Positions 9,395 through 20,455 of a stretch of DNA of 64,000 nt are shown here, one piece after another (the first letter of the stretch is position 1; the number at the start of each line of letters is the position of its first letter). The stretch lies in NCBI RefSeq assembly GCF_963678975.1, contig NC_089273.1:7874614-7938613 (forward strand), given 5' to 3'. Position numbers and translations under genes: made by a program. The notes below the pieces were generated by a model that worked only from the letters and a program-made list of their open reading frames with translations, searched no databases and was not told where the DNA came from. This DNA is from Dysidea avara. Lineage: Eukaryota > Porifera > Demospongiae > Dictyoceratida > Dysideidae.

Positions 9395-11665
9395 AAAGGA
9401 AATGGGGGTTTAAACGGCCCCAAAACGCCCCTCCCTCAGTGTAAGGTCAACTGATGCTGGAACATGACCCTTAAAGGGATGACCAGAGGAGGAGCGAGAA
9501 CCCCTTATGCACATGATGGCAGAGTGCAATAAAGAGAAGCCAAGATGGCAGCGAAGCCAGCTCATCACCCTACAGTAGGGTGATTTCCACTTACAAGATA
9601 GGAGGAAGGCCAGGCGCTTGTAAGCCACAGTGGTCCAGAAGTTGAAAAAACAAGAGGACTAAAATTACCATGTTCCACCTCTCGCACTCTCTCCTCATAC
9701 TGACGGCGCTTTGAAGTTTCATGCTGGTGATAGGGATTACAACGGTTTGAAGGGGCATAAGGGTTAAATATTCTAACATCAAAAAAAGTAGGTTCAAACC
9801 GAGAACCCCAGAATCCAGAAGCCTTGATGTCCAAGCGAGCACCGTCATCTTGGTTAGCTGTACGTAGGGAGGGAGATTCACCACTCAAGTGCTGAAGGGG
9901 AGGTACAGTAGATACATCATGACAAACCTCTGACATTAATTCTGCAGTCAAATCTCGGATGTCATTGTGGCGGATGGTAGGGAAGGCTCCGTTTGGACAG
10001 CTGAGAGCATGTTCAATGTTGTTGGATCTGCCACAGACACAGCTGACAGGAAGATTCTTAGGAGACCAACCATAACGGAGAGCTAACGCATCACAAAAGC
10101 CACCTTTGTGGAGAGCAAATCCATGACATTCCAAAGGCAAAGTGGAAAGCCAGGAGGATGCACCCTTCTCACCAGCAAGTTTCAGAGACAGTTGGAGATT
10201 GTTGGACAAAGTCGAGAAAAACTCTGAAAATCTTTGAGAGAGATTCTGACGTTTGATGGATAGAGCTTCTTGTTTAAGAGCACGCTGTTGTTGTAGGATG
10301 GAGGAATCAAAGCAAGAAAGCTGATTCAGGATGGCAGATGCTAGGGGGGATGTAACAGATGTGGAAAACTGATAGTTGTCTTGGGAAGATTTACAAGGGT
10401 CAAATACACCAAGGCCCCCTTGACGGATTGGCAAAGCAAACATAGCCCGTTCAGAGTCATTAGGGGCATGGAGACATAACTTCGGCAGCAAGTGCAGACG
10501 AATAGCCTCCTCAAGGGGAGCGAGTTGAGAGGACAAATCACACACAGTCCTAGTTAAAAAGGTCCAACGAGATGACAGGCCGTGAATCATAGCGGAATAT
10601 GCAGCATGTGGCTGACTGGAGGCAAAATTGAAAAGCTGAATAACGTCATTCCGCCATTGACATACCCTTTCCTGAAGAAAGACAGATTTAAATTCAGGGG
10701 AACCAAGAGGAGCTCCCAAGTAGGGACGACCTTCAATTGTAATGCGCAGGGAAGTACCAGCAAATAAAGTGCAGGCAGTGTCATAGCAAGAGTGCATACT
10801 ATCTAAATATATATATTATGAACTCTTGGTCATAGTAATCTTCTTTAAAGACCAACCAGGACTTGGAAGCATTCACGTAATACCCATAGCCAGGACCCAA
10901 ACCAGACAACTGTTTCCACCAGACCAGCAGGTCAGCAAGAGACCCAGCAGCAGCAGCATCATCTTCAAACCATACTTGAGTGGCCAAGCCATCCAACTTT
11001 TGTATAAGAGGAACAGTAGAGAGCACATACATGGCCATAGCCAAGGGATCACCCTGAGTGGTTCCCTCTTCAGAGAGTAGACATTCACCATCAATAATTA
11101 AAGAGGATGCCTCCCTATACACATTGGTAAGAGTAACAGCAAGTGGAGGGCAGATAAAGTGTAAATTGTGTAAAGAAACATGCCGATTTAAGGAATTAAA
11201 AGCGTTGGAGGCATCGGCCAAAAGCACAGCCTGGGTGTTAGAAGAATGGAAAAGGCTTTGCATAGCATGGACTGCAGCTTCACAGCCAGCCTCTTGACCA
11301 GCACAAAGTTGGAGGTTGCCTGCAGCCTCCAAAATGTCAGTCTTCACCATAAAAAGAATAGCTTTGGATATAATCCGATGACTCGTCTCACCTATATCGA
11401 TGGGACGAACGCCTGGATTCTTGTCAAGGGCAATAAGGCGGCAAGCCAAGAGGGGTGAAAGGCCATGAGGATTTACGTAAGTGGATGCCATCCGTCTAGC
11501 AACAGAGGCAAGGGAATCACACAAATCAGCAGATACAGACTGGAAGGAAGTACACATACGCCGCCAACCAGCAGCATCAATACCAGAGGGACCAGCAGCC
11601 CCATCAGTTTTGAGGCAGGAGACTTGTATGAGATTTGTATGCAGAACTGATTGTTCTGCATACAA
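9395..11665 (-). pseudogene. R2-like LINE, RT plus zinc knuckle plus restriction-like endonuclease
   Basis: Two minus-strand frames, 11665-10799 and 10797-9565, together make one polyprotein. The first starts with GPSGIDAAGWRRM (RT block 0) and continues with CRLIALDKNPGVRPIDIGE, LADASNAFNSLNR (catalytic D), EEGTTQGDPLAMAMY and WFEDDAAAA (catalytic DD). The second continues the thumb (SQPHAAYSAM), then a CxC..H....C knuckle (CVCG, HALSC), an RHND block and an endonuclease-like ARLDI and FFDVRIFNP. A 42-bp insertion at 10787 with its 7-bp duplication adds 49 bases and causes the frame change. The 5' end is truncated near 11640. No poly-A is seen at the 3' end. RT-CCHC-endonuclease order is that of R2/NeSL-type elements; the clade is inference. 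Confidence 0.75.
10787..10828. mobile_element. minimal 42-bp CAAGAG-family element
   Basis: It starts CAAGAGTGCATACTATC and ends ATTATGAACTCTTG, the same termini as the 450-bp copies at 45994 and 52137. It is flanked by GTCATAG at 10780-10786 and 10829-10835, a 7-base target duplication. It disrupts the R2-like RT frame. Confidence 0.8.
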
Positions 11666-12095
11666 GTCTATGATTGGCTAGAATCTTTACAGAGATACAG
11701 CCTAATTAGATTTCTGCCATAAACAAAGGACATTGTGCATTTGTTTGGACAGGGCAGTGACCATGGCCAATTTAAACCACCATGGTTGCATGTAGTACAA
11801 CCCAGGACGTTCCATGCTTGCCAATGTCTACCATAGTGTGACCAACAATTAGATATTCCTGTTGACAGCATGACCACAAGCACACTTGGTCTTCAACTGA
11901 TAATTATTCTTGGCCATCAGTTGCTTTAACTGAGCTGATTGACAGATAGCCAAGCTACCATTATAAATCATGTTGTATTAGTTACAGACACAAGCAATTG
12001 TGGCTATACGTATGTACATATCTGTTAATTAGCTAGTAATATTGAATATCAAACATAGATCATACAAAAAAAACAAAAAACAGGTTTATTTATTC
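11666..12095. other. no gene recognised
   Basis: A small hairpin (TTTGTATGCAGAAC and its complement, 11635-11667) lies at the R2-like element's truncated 5' edge. Beyond it I see AT-rich sequence with no supportable ORF. Confidence 0.4.
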
Positions 12096-13397
12096 CTGAT
12101 AGCAAGAGTTCATAATATATATATTTAGGAGAGTATCCAACGCCTGTATTACCCCTTCAAAACACACTGCGTAACAATTGTGCAACATTGTGTAACATAT
12201 CTGAATATTTTAGTATAATTTCAGTAAACTCCAACACATGACTTCGCCATGAAAGACTTGTTGATAGGCGTTGATATACCAAAGGGAAGACCTGCAAGCA
12301 CTTCAAGGCCCTTGCAGCTCTTGAAGCAAGTTAGCACCTTTGGTGATGATGACTATTGCATAACATTATTACGCAGTGCATTTTGAAGGGGGAGTGAGAG
12401 GAAGTTTGCTGGAATGGTTTGAATCATTTCTACACAACAGAACCCAGCAAGTAGTAATAGAAGGCCGTTATTCCATATCTTGTGACATAACATCTGGTGT
12501 CCCCCAAGGCTCAGTTCTTGGACCTGCCCTTTTCCTAATATATATCAACAACATATCTACAAACATACATAGTGAGTTGCGACTGTTTGCAGATGACATT
12601 TTAATTTATAGGCCTATACACTCACCAAGTGATCAGAAGATTCTGCAGGATGACTTAACTACTCTTATAAAATGGGCAAATGAATGGCAGATGGACTTTA
12701 ATGTATCTAAATGCAACATCTTACAAGTTACCACACACCATACCACCAAAACATTTACATATCAAATGAATGGAGTGCCCTTGAAATCAGTAGAAAAGAT
12801 TAAATATCTTGGAGTTTACTTGAACAATAAACTTTCATGGCACGATCACATTGACTACATATGCAACAAAGCAAATCGATTACTTGGTTTCCTAAAGCGA
12901 AATTTACATTCCTGTCATAAACACTTCAAAGATTATGCCTACAAACAATTTCTGCTACCATCTATCGAATATTGTTGTGCCATCTGGGACCCACACCACC
13001 AAAACGACATTTCTAAACTTGAAATGATTCAACATCGAGCTGCTCGTTTCGTCTTAAATAAGCCTTGGAACAGACACCACCGTGACAGTATCACAGACAT
13101 GTTAAATGAACTAAATTGGCCATCTTTAAAAGAACGCAGAAAGCAAGCACGCTTCATCCTATTGTACAAGATAGTTAATCATTTATTATTGGTCCCAAAT
13201 CGCTGTCTGCCATCATTAAATCAAACTGCTACCAGAGCCCATCATGATCAGAAATTTAATCACATACAATCTTCAGTAAACACGTATCTCTATTCATTCC
13301 TACCCAGAACTATTCCCCATTGGAACGATCTATGTATCCCAAATCTATCTACCATTGATCTTGAAACATTTAAACAATCAACTACTCCTACTTTATA

Positions 13398-13570
13398 ACT
13401 GTAACTTAGCACTTATTGTATTTATTGTAACTTAGCACTCACTGTAATTTAGCACTCATTGTAATTCTAGCACTTATTGTAACTTACCACTTTCTGTAAT
13501 TTAGCACTAGTTGTAACCTAGCACCTATTGTAACTTAGCACTTATTGTAACTTAGTACTAATCATTATTG
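13398..13570 (+). repeat. short tandem repeats in LINE 3' UTR
   Basis: About eight degenerate copies of a GTAACTTAGCACTTATT-type unit (17 to 19 bases) follow the RT stop codon directly. Confidence 0.8.
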
Positions 13571-13638
13571 TAACCTAAATTATAGGCACTTATGTTATTG
13601 TAACTTAAACTAGGCACTTATGTGTACGTACCTTGTAC

Positions 13639-13672
13639 ATTAGCGTAAAAACCCTGTTGGGTGTTTGCTAAT
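13639..13672 (+). other. conserved LINE 3' stem-loop
   Basis: ATTAGC and GCTAAT bracket an ACCC/GGGT inner stem. This is the counterpart of 9289-9321, with a covarying inner pair. Confidence 0.6.
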
Positions 13673-13745
13673 CAATAAATAAATAAATAAATAAAATAAA
13701 TACAGCGATGGATACTCTCCTAAATATATACATTATGTACTCTTG

Positions 13746-14110
13746 CCGATAGTCATCTGAGTAAATTCTGATCATTACCTTTTATCTTTCAGTCACTTTG
13801 GATGATGCATATGAGGTGTGAATGTAATGTCACCAGTGATCGTTTGCGGTTACAGTTACTAGCTAGCTACGGTCTGGCACTAAATGATTATGGTGGCTGA
13901 GAATAAAATAATGTCTTAAAGCTTACTGAAAATAAAGCATGTTACTGATAGACTATTATCTAGCATAAAGTTTAGTTTCTGGTTCATTAAAAAAAGTGCA
14001 GTAGTATAGAGCTAGCATCACAGAAAGCAGCTCTTTTCAGTGGTTATTACATTTATTTAACATAGTAATTGCAAATGACTTGTAATTACGACTAATGGCG
14101 TATAGCTAAT
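13746..14110. other. no gene recognised
   Basis: AT-rich sequence between the CAAGAG element and the first 847-bp unit. I see nothing I can name. Confidence 0.4.
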
Positions 14111-16422
14111 CAAGACACACGGTAGTGTGTCGTGTGGCCCAAGAAGCCGACGTGCCACCCGTGAGTATATTAACAGGAAGAAAGAAAACGCAATTTTCAC
14201 ACCTATGTAGCTCTGTGATCCCTCATCCGATTGGCACTAAATTTGCTAGAGAGGTGCCGGCCAGCAAGGGGAGTCTACACACCAAATTTGAAGAAAATCG
14301 CTCCAGCCATTTCCGAGATACGAGCGAACAAAGTTTCGTTTTAATTTCTTCGTTTTTTCTTCTACTTCTTCATTTCGCAAAATCCGCCATAAAACACGAA
14401 TGCGTGCTCGGATCGGGCTGAAATTTGGCACACTTAAAGGGCTCATTAAGGCGGATCTCTGTACCAACTTTGGTAGGAATCCGATGAACATTCACGGAGT
14501 TATTACCGATTATTTGCGTAAAATAAGGTCGAAGGTCTGTCACGCCTACAGGGTAAACTCCTTTGAGGAATTAGTTGAAAATTGCTATGTAGATTGAGCA
14601 ACCATCGTAGGAGTGCCTTTTTGTGGTTTGAAAGGAATCGGGATAAAGACCACGGAGATATGACACAAAATCCTACCTGTGTCAAAATTACGCGATCGAT
14701 TTTTATGAATAAAAAATACTATTAGTTTTCGTATCTATCAGGCAAACCGCTTACAGCAATGAGCTGAAAATCAGTGTGTAGCTGGAATAATCATCATAGA
14801 AAGTCCTTGCAGTAGTACAGAAGAATCGGATTACAAACCACTGAGTTATGATTCGAAAGGCAACTACGTGTAGCAAATGCGAGATCGAGATACTCTAATA
14901 GAACATTTGGGGAAGTTGATTGGAGTTTTTGCTCATGCTACCAAAAGTGCTTCTGGCAAAGCTATGTTTGCTAGGTTCTCTGACCTTATACAGAAAGTTG
15001 ATAGTTTGCCATTAAGACCTGAGTACCAAGTATGGATTTATAGGAATTATGTTCTCTCAATCATCAGATTCCATCTCACTGTTGATAGTGTTGGACCATC
15101 CACTATCAATAAAATGGAAAATCTAGCTACTAAATACCTGAAACGTTGGCTCTGTTTACCTCGCAGTGCCACTCGTGTGATCTTGAACTATCCAGGTGTT
15201 TGCTGTCCTAGTGTGCGTTCAATTTCAAAGCAGTGTAAACTTAGTTTACTTGCCAACATCTCCTCCTCATCAGATCCGATGATTAAGGAGTTGGCCTTAC
15301 AAGTGGATCTTTCCTCCAATTTCCTCCAGATTAACAGTTCTCATCAGGAGTTACTCAATGAAGCCAGAGCTCAACTGGACTCTATTCCTACGGCTCGCAA
15401 GCTCTACACAGCTAGCAAACACCTTGCCATTTCTAGAGAATTGACACTATGCAAAGAGAAGCTGGACACTCTCTCTGTTCAATGTAAATTTGAATCAAGT
15501 GCTGTTCTGGAAGCTGACTCTAAGCTGTGGAATCGACTCCTGTTGGGTTTTCATCCAGGCCAGCTTTCGTTTGTGCTGCGAGCTTCATCAGATACATTAC
15601 GAACTCCGTTAAATTTACGTCGCTGGCATATACAAACTGGTGCAACTTGTTCACTTTGTTTGTCACCTCGTCCAACTTGTCACCATGTGCTAAATGGGTG
15701 TCCTGTGGCTTTGCAGCAAGGCAGGTTTACTTTTCGTCATGATGCTGTTTTATTATGTTTGATGTCTGAGTTGCAAGCTTGTTTGGATAATGTAGAAATA
15801 TTTGCTGATTTGGATGGCAAACGTGCGTCTGACTCTCCTCCTGCCACCATTCCCCCTGCTGTACTAGTGTGTTCTCACCGACCTGACATTGTTATATATA
15901 ATGCAGAAATGAAATCTGTTGTACTTCTGGAACTTACCTGCCCATTTAATTCTCGTGCTGACCTTTCTGCTGCACGAGAACGTAAGCAGCAGAAGCCAGA
16001 ATATCTGCAAATTATTGCTGAGCTTGACCGCTTGGGTTTTGTTAGTCATTACCACACAGTTGAAATTGGTTGCCTTGGCCATTACCTTACAGAGACAGTA
16101 ACATCTATGAAAAGAGTTTCAAATCTGAGTTTTTCCAAGACGAAAGCATTGCTTGATAGAGCAGCTGCTGTGGCTATAACTTCCTCTCAGAGAATCTTTT
16201 ATGCACGTAGTAATCCAATCTGGACACTTTAAGTTAAGTTTTGTAGTTAATTATTTTTGTGTGTATCCTTGCCATGCCTACGCGGATCTTATCTTTGTAG
16301 TCGCATGTGTCCGAGGCTCTGTATGTAATTTTGTCATTTCATCATTATTCTGATGGTTTAAAAAAAAAAAGTCACCCTAATAGAGCATTCAGCTACGTTT
16401 ATAACTTACTCCATTACAGAAT
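14111..16422 (+). mobile_element. 847-bp repeat unit, copy 1 (split by a LINE)
   Basis: The unit runs 14111-14905 and resumes at 16371-16422, 847 bp once the LINE is removed. It starts with the hairpin CAAGACACACGGTAGTGTGT, then a GC-rich stretch (CGTGTGGCCCAAGAAGCC), several paragraph-like conserved blocks, and ends with GATCGAGATACTCTAATAG, the CACCCTAATAGAGCATTC segment and TTATAACTTACTCC. Copy 2 follows directly in tandem. Short frames are open on both strands across the blocks, but none looks like a known protein. No transposase is seen. Confidence 0.75.
14906..16370 (+). pseudogene. R2-like LINE C-terminus (thumb, CCHC, endonuclease)
   Basis: The open frame to 16232 holds the RT thumb region (YLKRWLCLPRSATRVILNYPG), a zinc knuckle (CSLC, HHVLNGC), the RHDAV block, and a PD-(D/E)XK-type endonuclease (RPDIVIYN, then VVLLELTCPFN and an A-R-E-R-K helix). 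It ends SQRIFYARSNPIWTL. This order is that of R2/NeSL/Hero-like LINEs and differs from the RT family at 9.4-11.7 kb. The RT palm is absent (5' truncation). The apparent start codons belong to the host repeat; the LINE begins at about 14906 and ends in an A-run at 16360-16370. It lies exactly between AGAACA and GTCACC of the dispersed motif, with no visible target duplication. Confidence 0.8.
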
Positions 16423-16493
16423 CAAGACACACGATAGTGTGTCGTGCGGCCCAAGAAGCCGGCGCGCCACACCGTGAGTATATTAACAGGAAG

Positions 16494-17310
16494 AGCTATG
16501 AAATTTTAATTTTGAGTAAATTTGTATGCCAAGATCTCGAATGTTATCCAATAGCTCCAGCTGGATTTATACTATAGCAGGAATCCAGCTGGAGCTATTG
16601 GATAACATTCGAGATCTTGGCATACAAATTGACTCAAAATTAAAATTTCACATTCACACAGATATGGTAGTTAAAAAGGCCTACCGGATTCTAGGTCTCA
16701 TCTGTAAATCATTTGAGTGTAAGGACTCTGATGTCATGGTAAAACTATATAAAACACTTGTCCGCCCAATTGTTGAATATAACAATGTCATATGGGGACC
16801 TTCTTACACACTTGACAATCAAAAACTTGAAAGAATGCAGCGTAAAGCAACCAGAATGATTCCATCTATCAACCATTTATCATACTACGACAGATTAAGA
16901 TATCTAAACATATGATCTTTACAACACCGTAGACGAAGGGGTGATTTGATATTTTTGTACCAAATTCTCAAAGGCAGTTATGATATAGAAAATCATTTAA
17001 TTACCCCATCCACTTCTACTGTAACAAGAGGTCACACAAGGAAATTATTCAAACATCACACTAATTCGTATACAAGATCTAATTTTTATAGTAACAGAGT
17101 AATCAATGACTGGAATTCATTACCCCAATCTATTGTTGATTCTCCCTCTGTCAATGATTTTAAAACACTGCTGGACAGACACTACAGTAATTGCTTATTT
17201 GATTTTGTATAGTAATTAGAATAGCTAAGTACATAATAATTATTAATTTTGTTTATGGATGTACAGGAATAAGCCTTTATCCTTAAAATACAAATACAAA
17301 TACAAATATA
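16494..17310 (+). pseudogene. LINE copy 4, C-terminal RT fragment with inverted 5' end
   Basis: Frames 16570-16912 and 16916-17209 are in phase, separated by a TGA at 16913. They encode the post-catalytic part of a CR1/L2-like RT (IRDLGIQIDSKLKF, CKSFECKDSDVMVKLYKTLV, VIWGPSY, RMQRKATRMI, NRVINDWNSLPQSIV). The 5' 70 bases are an inverted copy of the next 70 bases, making a hairpin (16500-16652). The 3' tail is (AAATAC)n at 17285-17308. It is inserted in 847-bp unit copy 2. Confidence 0.8.
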
Positions 17311-18035
17311 AAGAAAGAAAACGCAATTTTCACACCTATGTAGTTCTGTGATTCCTTATCCTATTGGAACCAAATTTGCTACAGACGTGCCGGCTCGTTA
17401 TGGGAGTCTACATACCAAATTTGAAGAAAATCGCTCCAGCCATTTCCGAGATACGAGCGAACAAAATTTCATTTTAATTTCTTCGGTTTTTTTTTCTTCT
17501 ACTTCTTCATTTCCCCCACTTCGCAAAATTCGCCATAAAACACGAATGCGTGCTCCAATCGGGCTGAAATTTAGCACACTTGAAGGGCTCATTAAGGCGG
17601 ATCTCAGTACCAACTTTGGTAGGAATCCTATGGACATTCACGGAGTTATGATCGATTATTCGCGTAAAATAAGGTCGAAGGTCTGTCACGCCCACAGGGT
17701 AAACCCCTTGAAGGAATCAGTTGAAAATTGCTATGTAGATGGAGTAACCATCGTAGGAGTGCCTTTTTGTGGTTTGAAGAGAATCGAGATAAAGACCATG
17801 GAGATATGACACGAAACCCAACCTATGTCACAATTACGCAATCGATTTTTATGAATAAAAAAACTATTAGTTTTCATGCCTACCAGGGAAACCGCTTAGA
17901 GCAAGGAGCTGAAAATCGGTGTGTAGCTGGAATAATCATCATAGAAAGTCCTTGTAGTAGTACAGAAGAATCGGATTACAAACCACTGAGTCATGATTCG
18001 AAAACCAACTACGTGTTGCAAATGCGAGATCGAGA

Positions 18036-18075
18036 TACTCTAATAGAACAGTCACCCTAATAGAGCATTCGGCTA
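18036..18075 (+). repeat. dispersed motif, tandem pair
   Basis: GATCGAGATACTCTAATAG continues as AACAGTCACCCTAATAGAGCA: two motif units in tandem at the junction of the 847-bp unit and the minisatellite array. Confidence 0.8.
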
Positions 18076-18094
18076 CGTTTATAATTTACTCTAT

Positions 18095-19845
18095 CAAACA
18101 ATTATATTACATTGCAAGTTATTCTGTAGGTAATTCAGCTACAACCAGTTAATCTGATAGACAATTCAGCTACAGGCAAATCACCCTGTAGAGAGTTAAC
18201 CTAGAAACAAATCACCTTGTAGAGAGATCAGCTAGAAGAAGTCATCTTGTAGAGAGTTCAGTTACAAAGAAACTATGCACCATGTAGAGAGTTCAGCTGC
18301 AAACAAATCACCCTGTAGAGAGATCAGCTAGAAGAAGTAACCTTGTAGAGAGTTCAGCTACAAAGAAACCATTATGTAGAGAGTTCAGCTGAAAAAAATC
18401 ACCCTGGAGAGAGTTCATGATCAGCTACGAAAAGATTACCCTATAGAGAGTTCAGCTGCAAATAAATTACCCTGTAGAGAATTCAGCTACAAACAAACCG
18501 CCCTGTAGAAAGATCAGCTAGAAGAAGTTACCTTGTAGAGAGTTCAGTTACAAATAAACCATCATGTAGAGAGTTCAGCTGCAACGAAATCACCCTGTAG
18601 AGTGTTTAAATCACCCTGCAGAGAGTTCGGCTGCAAACAGTTCACCCTGTAGAGAGATCAGCAAGAAGAAGTCACCTTGTAGAGAGTTCAGCTACAAAGA
18701 ATCCATCATGTAGAGAGTTCAGCTGCAAACAAATCATCCTGTAGAGAGTTTCAGCTACGAAAAGATCACTCTGTAGAGAGTTCAGCTAGAAGAAGTCATC
18801 TTGTAGAGAGCTCAGCTACAAGAAATCACCATGTAGAGAGTTCAGCTGCAACCAAATTACCTTGTGAAGAATTCAGCTGCAAACAAATCGCCCTGTAGAA
18901 AGATCAGCTAGAAGAAGTTACTTTTTGGGGAATTCACCTACAAAGAAACCATCATGTAGAGAGTTCAGCTACCAACAAGTCACTCTGTATAGAGATTAGC
19001 TAGAAGAAGTTACCTTGTAGAGAGTTCAGCTACAAACAATTCACCCTGTACAGAGATCAGTTTGAAGAAGTTCTTTGTAGAGAGTTCAGCTACAAACAAA
19101 TCACCCTGTAGAAAGATCAGCTAGAAGAAGTCACCTTGTAGAGAGTTCAGTTACAAAGAAACCACCATGTAGAGAGTTCAGCTACAAACAAATCACCTGT
19201 AGAGAGTTCAGCTACAAACAAATCACTTTGTAGAGAGATCAGCTAGAAGAGGTCACTTGTAGAGAGCTCAGCTACAAACAATTCACCCTGTACAGAGATC
19301 AGGTAAAGAAATTACCTTGTAGAGAGTTCAGCTGCAAAGAAACCATCATGTAGAGAGTTCAACTATATACAAATCACCTTGTAGAAAGATCAGCCAGAAG
19401 AAGTGACCTTGTAGAGAGTTCAGTTACAAAGAAACCACCATGTAGAGAGTTCAGCTACAAACTAGTGACCCTGTAGAGACATCAGCTAGAAAAAGTTACT
19501 TTGTAGAGAGTTCAGCTACAAAGAAACCATCATGTAGAGAGTTCAACTACAAACAAATGACCCTGTAGAGACATCAGCTAGAAGAAGTTACCTTGTAGAG
19601 AGTTCAGCTGCAAAGAAACCATCATGTAGAGAGTTCAGCTACAGTACAAACAAATCCTGTAGAAATATCAGCTAGAAGAAGCCACCTTGTAGAGAGTTCA
19701 GTTGCAAAGAAACAACCATGTAGAGAGTTCAGCTGCGAAGAAACCATCATGTAGAGAGTTCAGCTACAAACAAATCGCCCTGTAGAAATATCAGCTAGAC
19801 GAAGTCACTTTGTAGAGTGTTCAGTTATAAATAAACCACCGTGTA
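18095..19845 (+). repeat. ~30-bp minisatellite array A
   Basis: About 60 degenerate copies of a 28 to 32 base unit, GTAGAGAGTTCAGCTACAAA followed by CAAATCACCCT. Two or three sub-variants alternate (CAGCTAGAAGAAGTCACC, AAAGAAACCATCAT). The same array occurs inverted at 37996-40640, 41605-43496 and 55529-55890. Confidence 0.95.
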
Positions 19846-20019
19846 GCGTGTTCTGTAATGAATATATGTATTATATATATATATATATATATAATTTGTA
19901 CATTCACTGATAAAATTAGAAATATTTAAAGTATTTAACATCTGCTTCATCTTTTCTTCTTCCTGTGGTAAAGAACAGAAAATCCCCTTTGGGGTATACA
20001 AACACAAAAAGAAGTGAAA
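19846..20019 (+). repeat. AT-rich linker of the composite element
   Basis: A (TA)n run (19868-19892) is followed by about 130 bases that recur inverted at 37808-37990 (TACATTCACTGATAAAAT, TCTGCTTCATCTTTTCTTC). It always joins the minisatellite array to the foldback hairpin. Confidence 0.75.
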
Positions 20020-20331
20020 TCTAATCAAAAACAGCTAAGCTGTAAAAAAAGGTGCGTCCCCAAAAAGGCCATGGTGAAAAAAGGTGTGAAATCCAAGGTG
20101 GCGGCCAAGAAATGGCTGTGATGGTGGGTTAACGGTAAAAATTTTAATAACGACAATTCAGGTGAATTTTGTGCTAAGACCAAATTCACCTGAATTGTCG
20201 TTATTAAAATTTTTACCATTAACCTACCATCACAGCCATTTCTTGGCCGCTACCTTGGATTTCACATCTTTTTTCACCATGGCCTTTTTGGGGCCGCAAC
20301 TTTTTTTACAGCTTAGCTGTTTTTGATTAGA
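20020..20331. mobile_element. foldback hairpin element H1, copy 1
   Basis: A near-perfect inverted repeat with ~150-bp arms (CTAATCAAAAACAGCTAAGC at one end, its complement at the other) and a loop of about 10 bases near 20172. The arms include a segment reading AAATCCAAGGTGGCGGCCAA. Other copies are at 37479-37807 and, partial, at 62919-63135. Confidence 0.9.
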
Positions 20332-20455
20332 TATTAAATACCTTAACTAACTTCATTGTTGAATCTATCGCTATGATCAAAGCTACTGAAGGAGCTGAGA
20401 CTAGCTGGTCACACAAAAACTAGAAGCGCGACGTCATATTCCAACTACCGAAGGC

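Larger units (their letters stand above)
12385..13700 (+). pseudogene. LINE copy 3, 5'-truncated RT
   Basis: The frame to 13398 encodes the C-terminal two thirds of the same RT subfamily as LINE copy 2: LLEWFESFLHNRTQQVV, SGVPQGSVLGPALFLIYIN, catalytic LFADDILIY, LGVYLNNKLSW, CNKANRLLGFLKR and C-terminal PRTIPHWNDL. It begins abruptly in the middle of the fingers (GVRGSLLEW), the sign of 5' truncation; the ATG at 12376 belongs to flanking DNA. There is no internal stop. The 3' UTR has degenerate tandem repeats, a conserved stem-loop and an (AAAT)n tail at 13673-13700. Its intact TGG at the position of the TAG in copy 2 identifies that stop as a point mutation. Confidence 0.85.
12103..13745. 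mobile_element. CAAGAG-family element carrying a LINE
   Basis: The left end (12103, CAAGAGTTCATAATATATAT) and right end (13745, inverted, ACTCTTG) match the family termini, including GGAGAGTATCC on the inner side. It is flanked by CTGATAG (12096-12102) and CCGATAG (13746-13752), a 7-base duplication with one mismatch. LINE copy 3 lies inside it, close to the right end. Confidence 0.75.
16423..18094 (+). mobile_element. 847-bp repeat unit, copy 2 (split by a LINE)
   Basis: It starts with CAAGACACACGATAGTGTG at 16423, is interrupted at about 16494 by LINE copy 4, and resumes at 17311 through the GATCGAGATACTCTAATAG end at about 18055. The terminal TAGAGCATTCGGCTACG segment grades into the minisatellite array that follows. 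Confidence 0.75.

Noticed and set aside
18095-19845. Regular ~30-bp repeats that might suggest a CRISPR array
   Set aside because: Units are contiguous and degenerate with no unique spacers, and the context is eukaryotic; it is a minisatellite.
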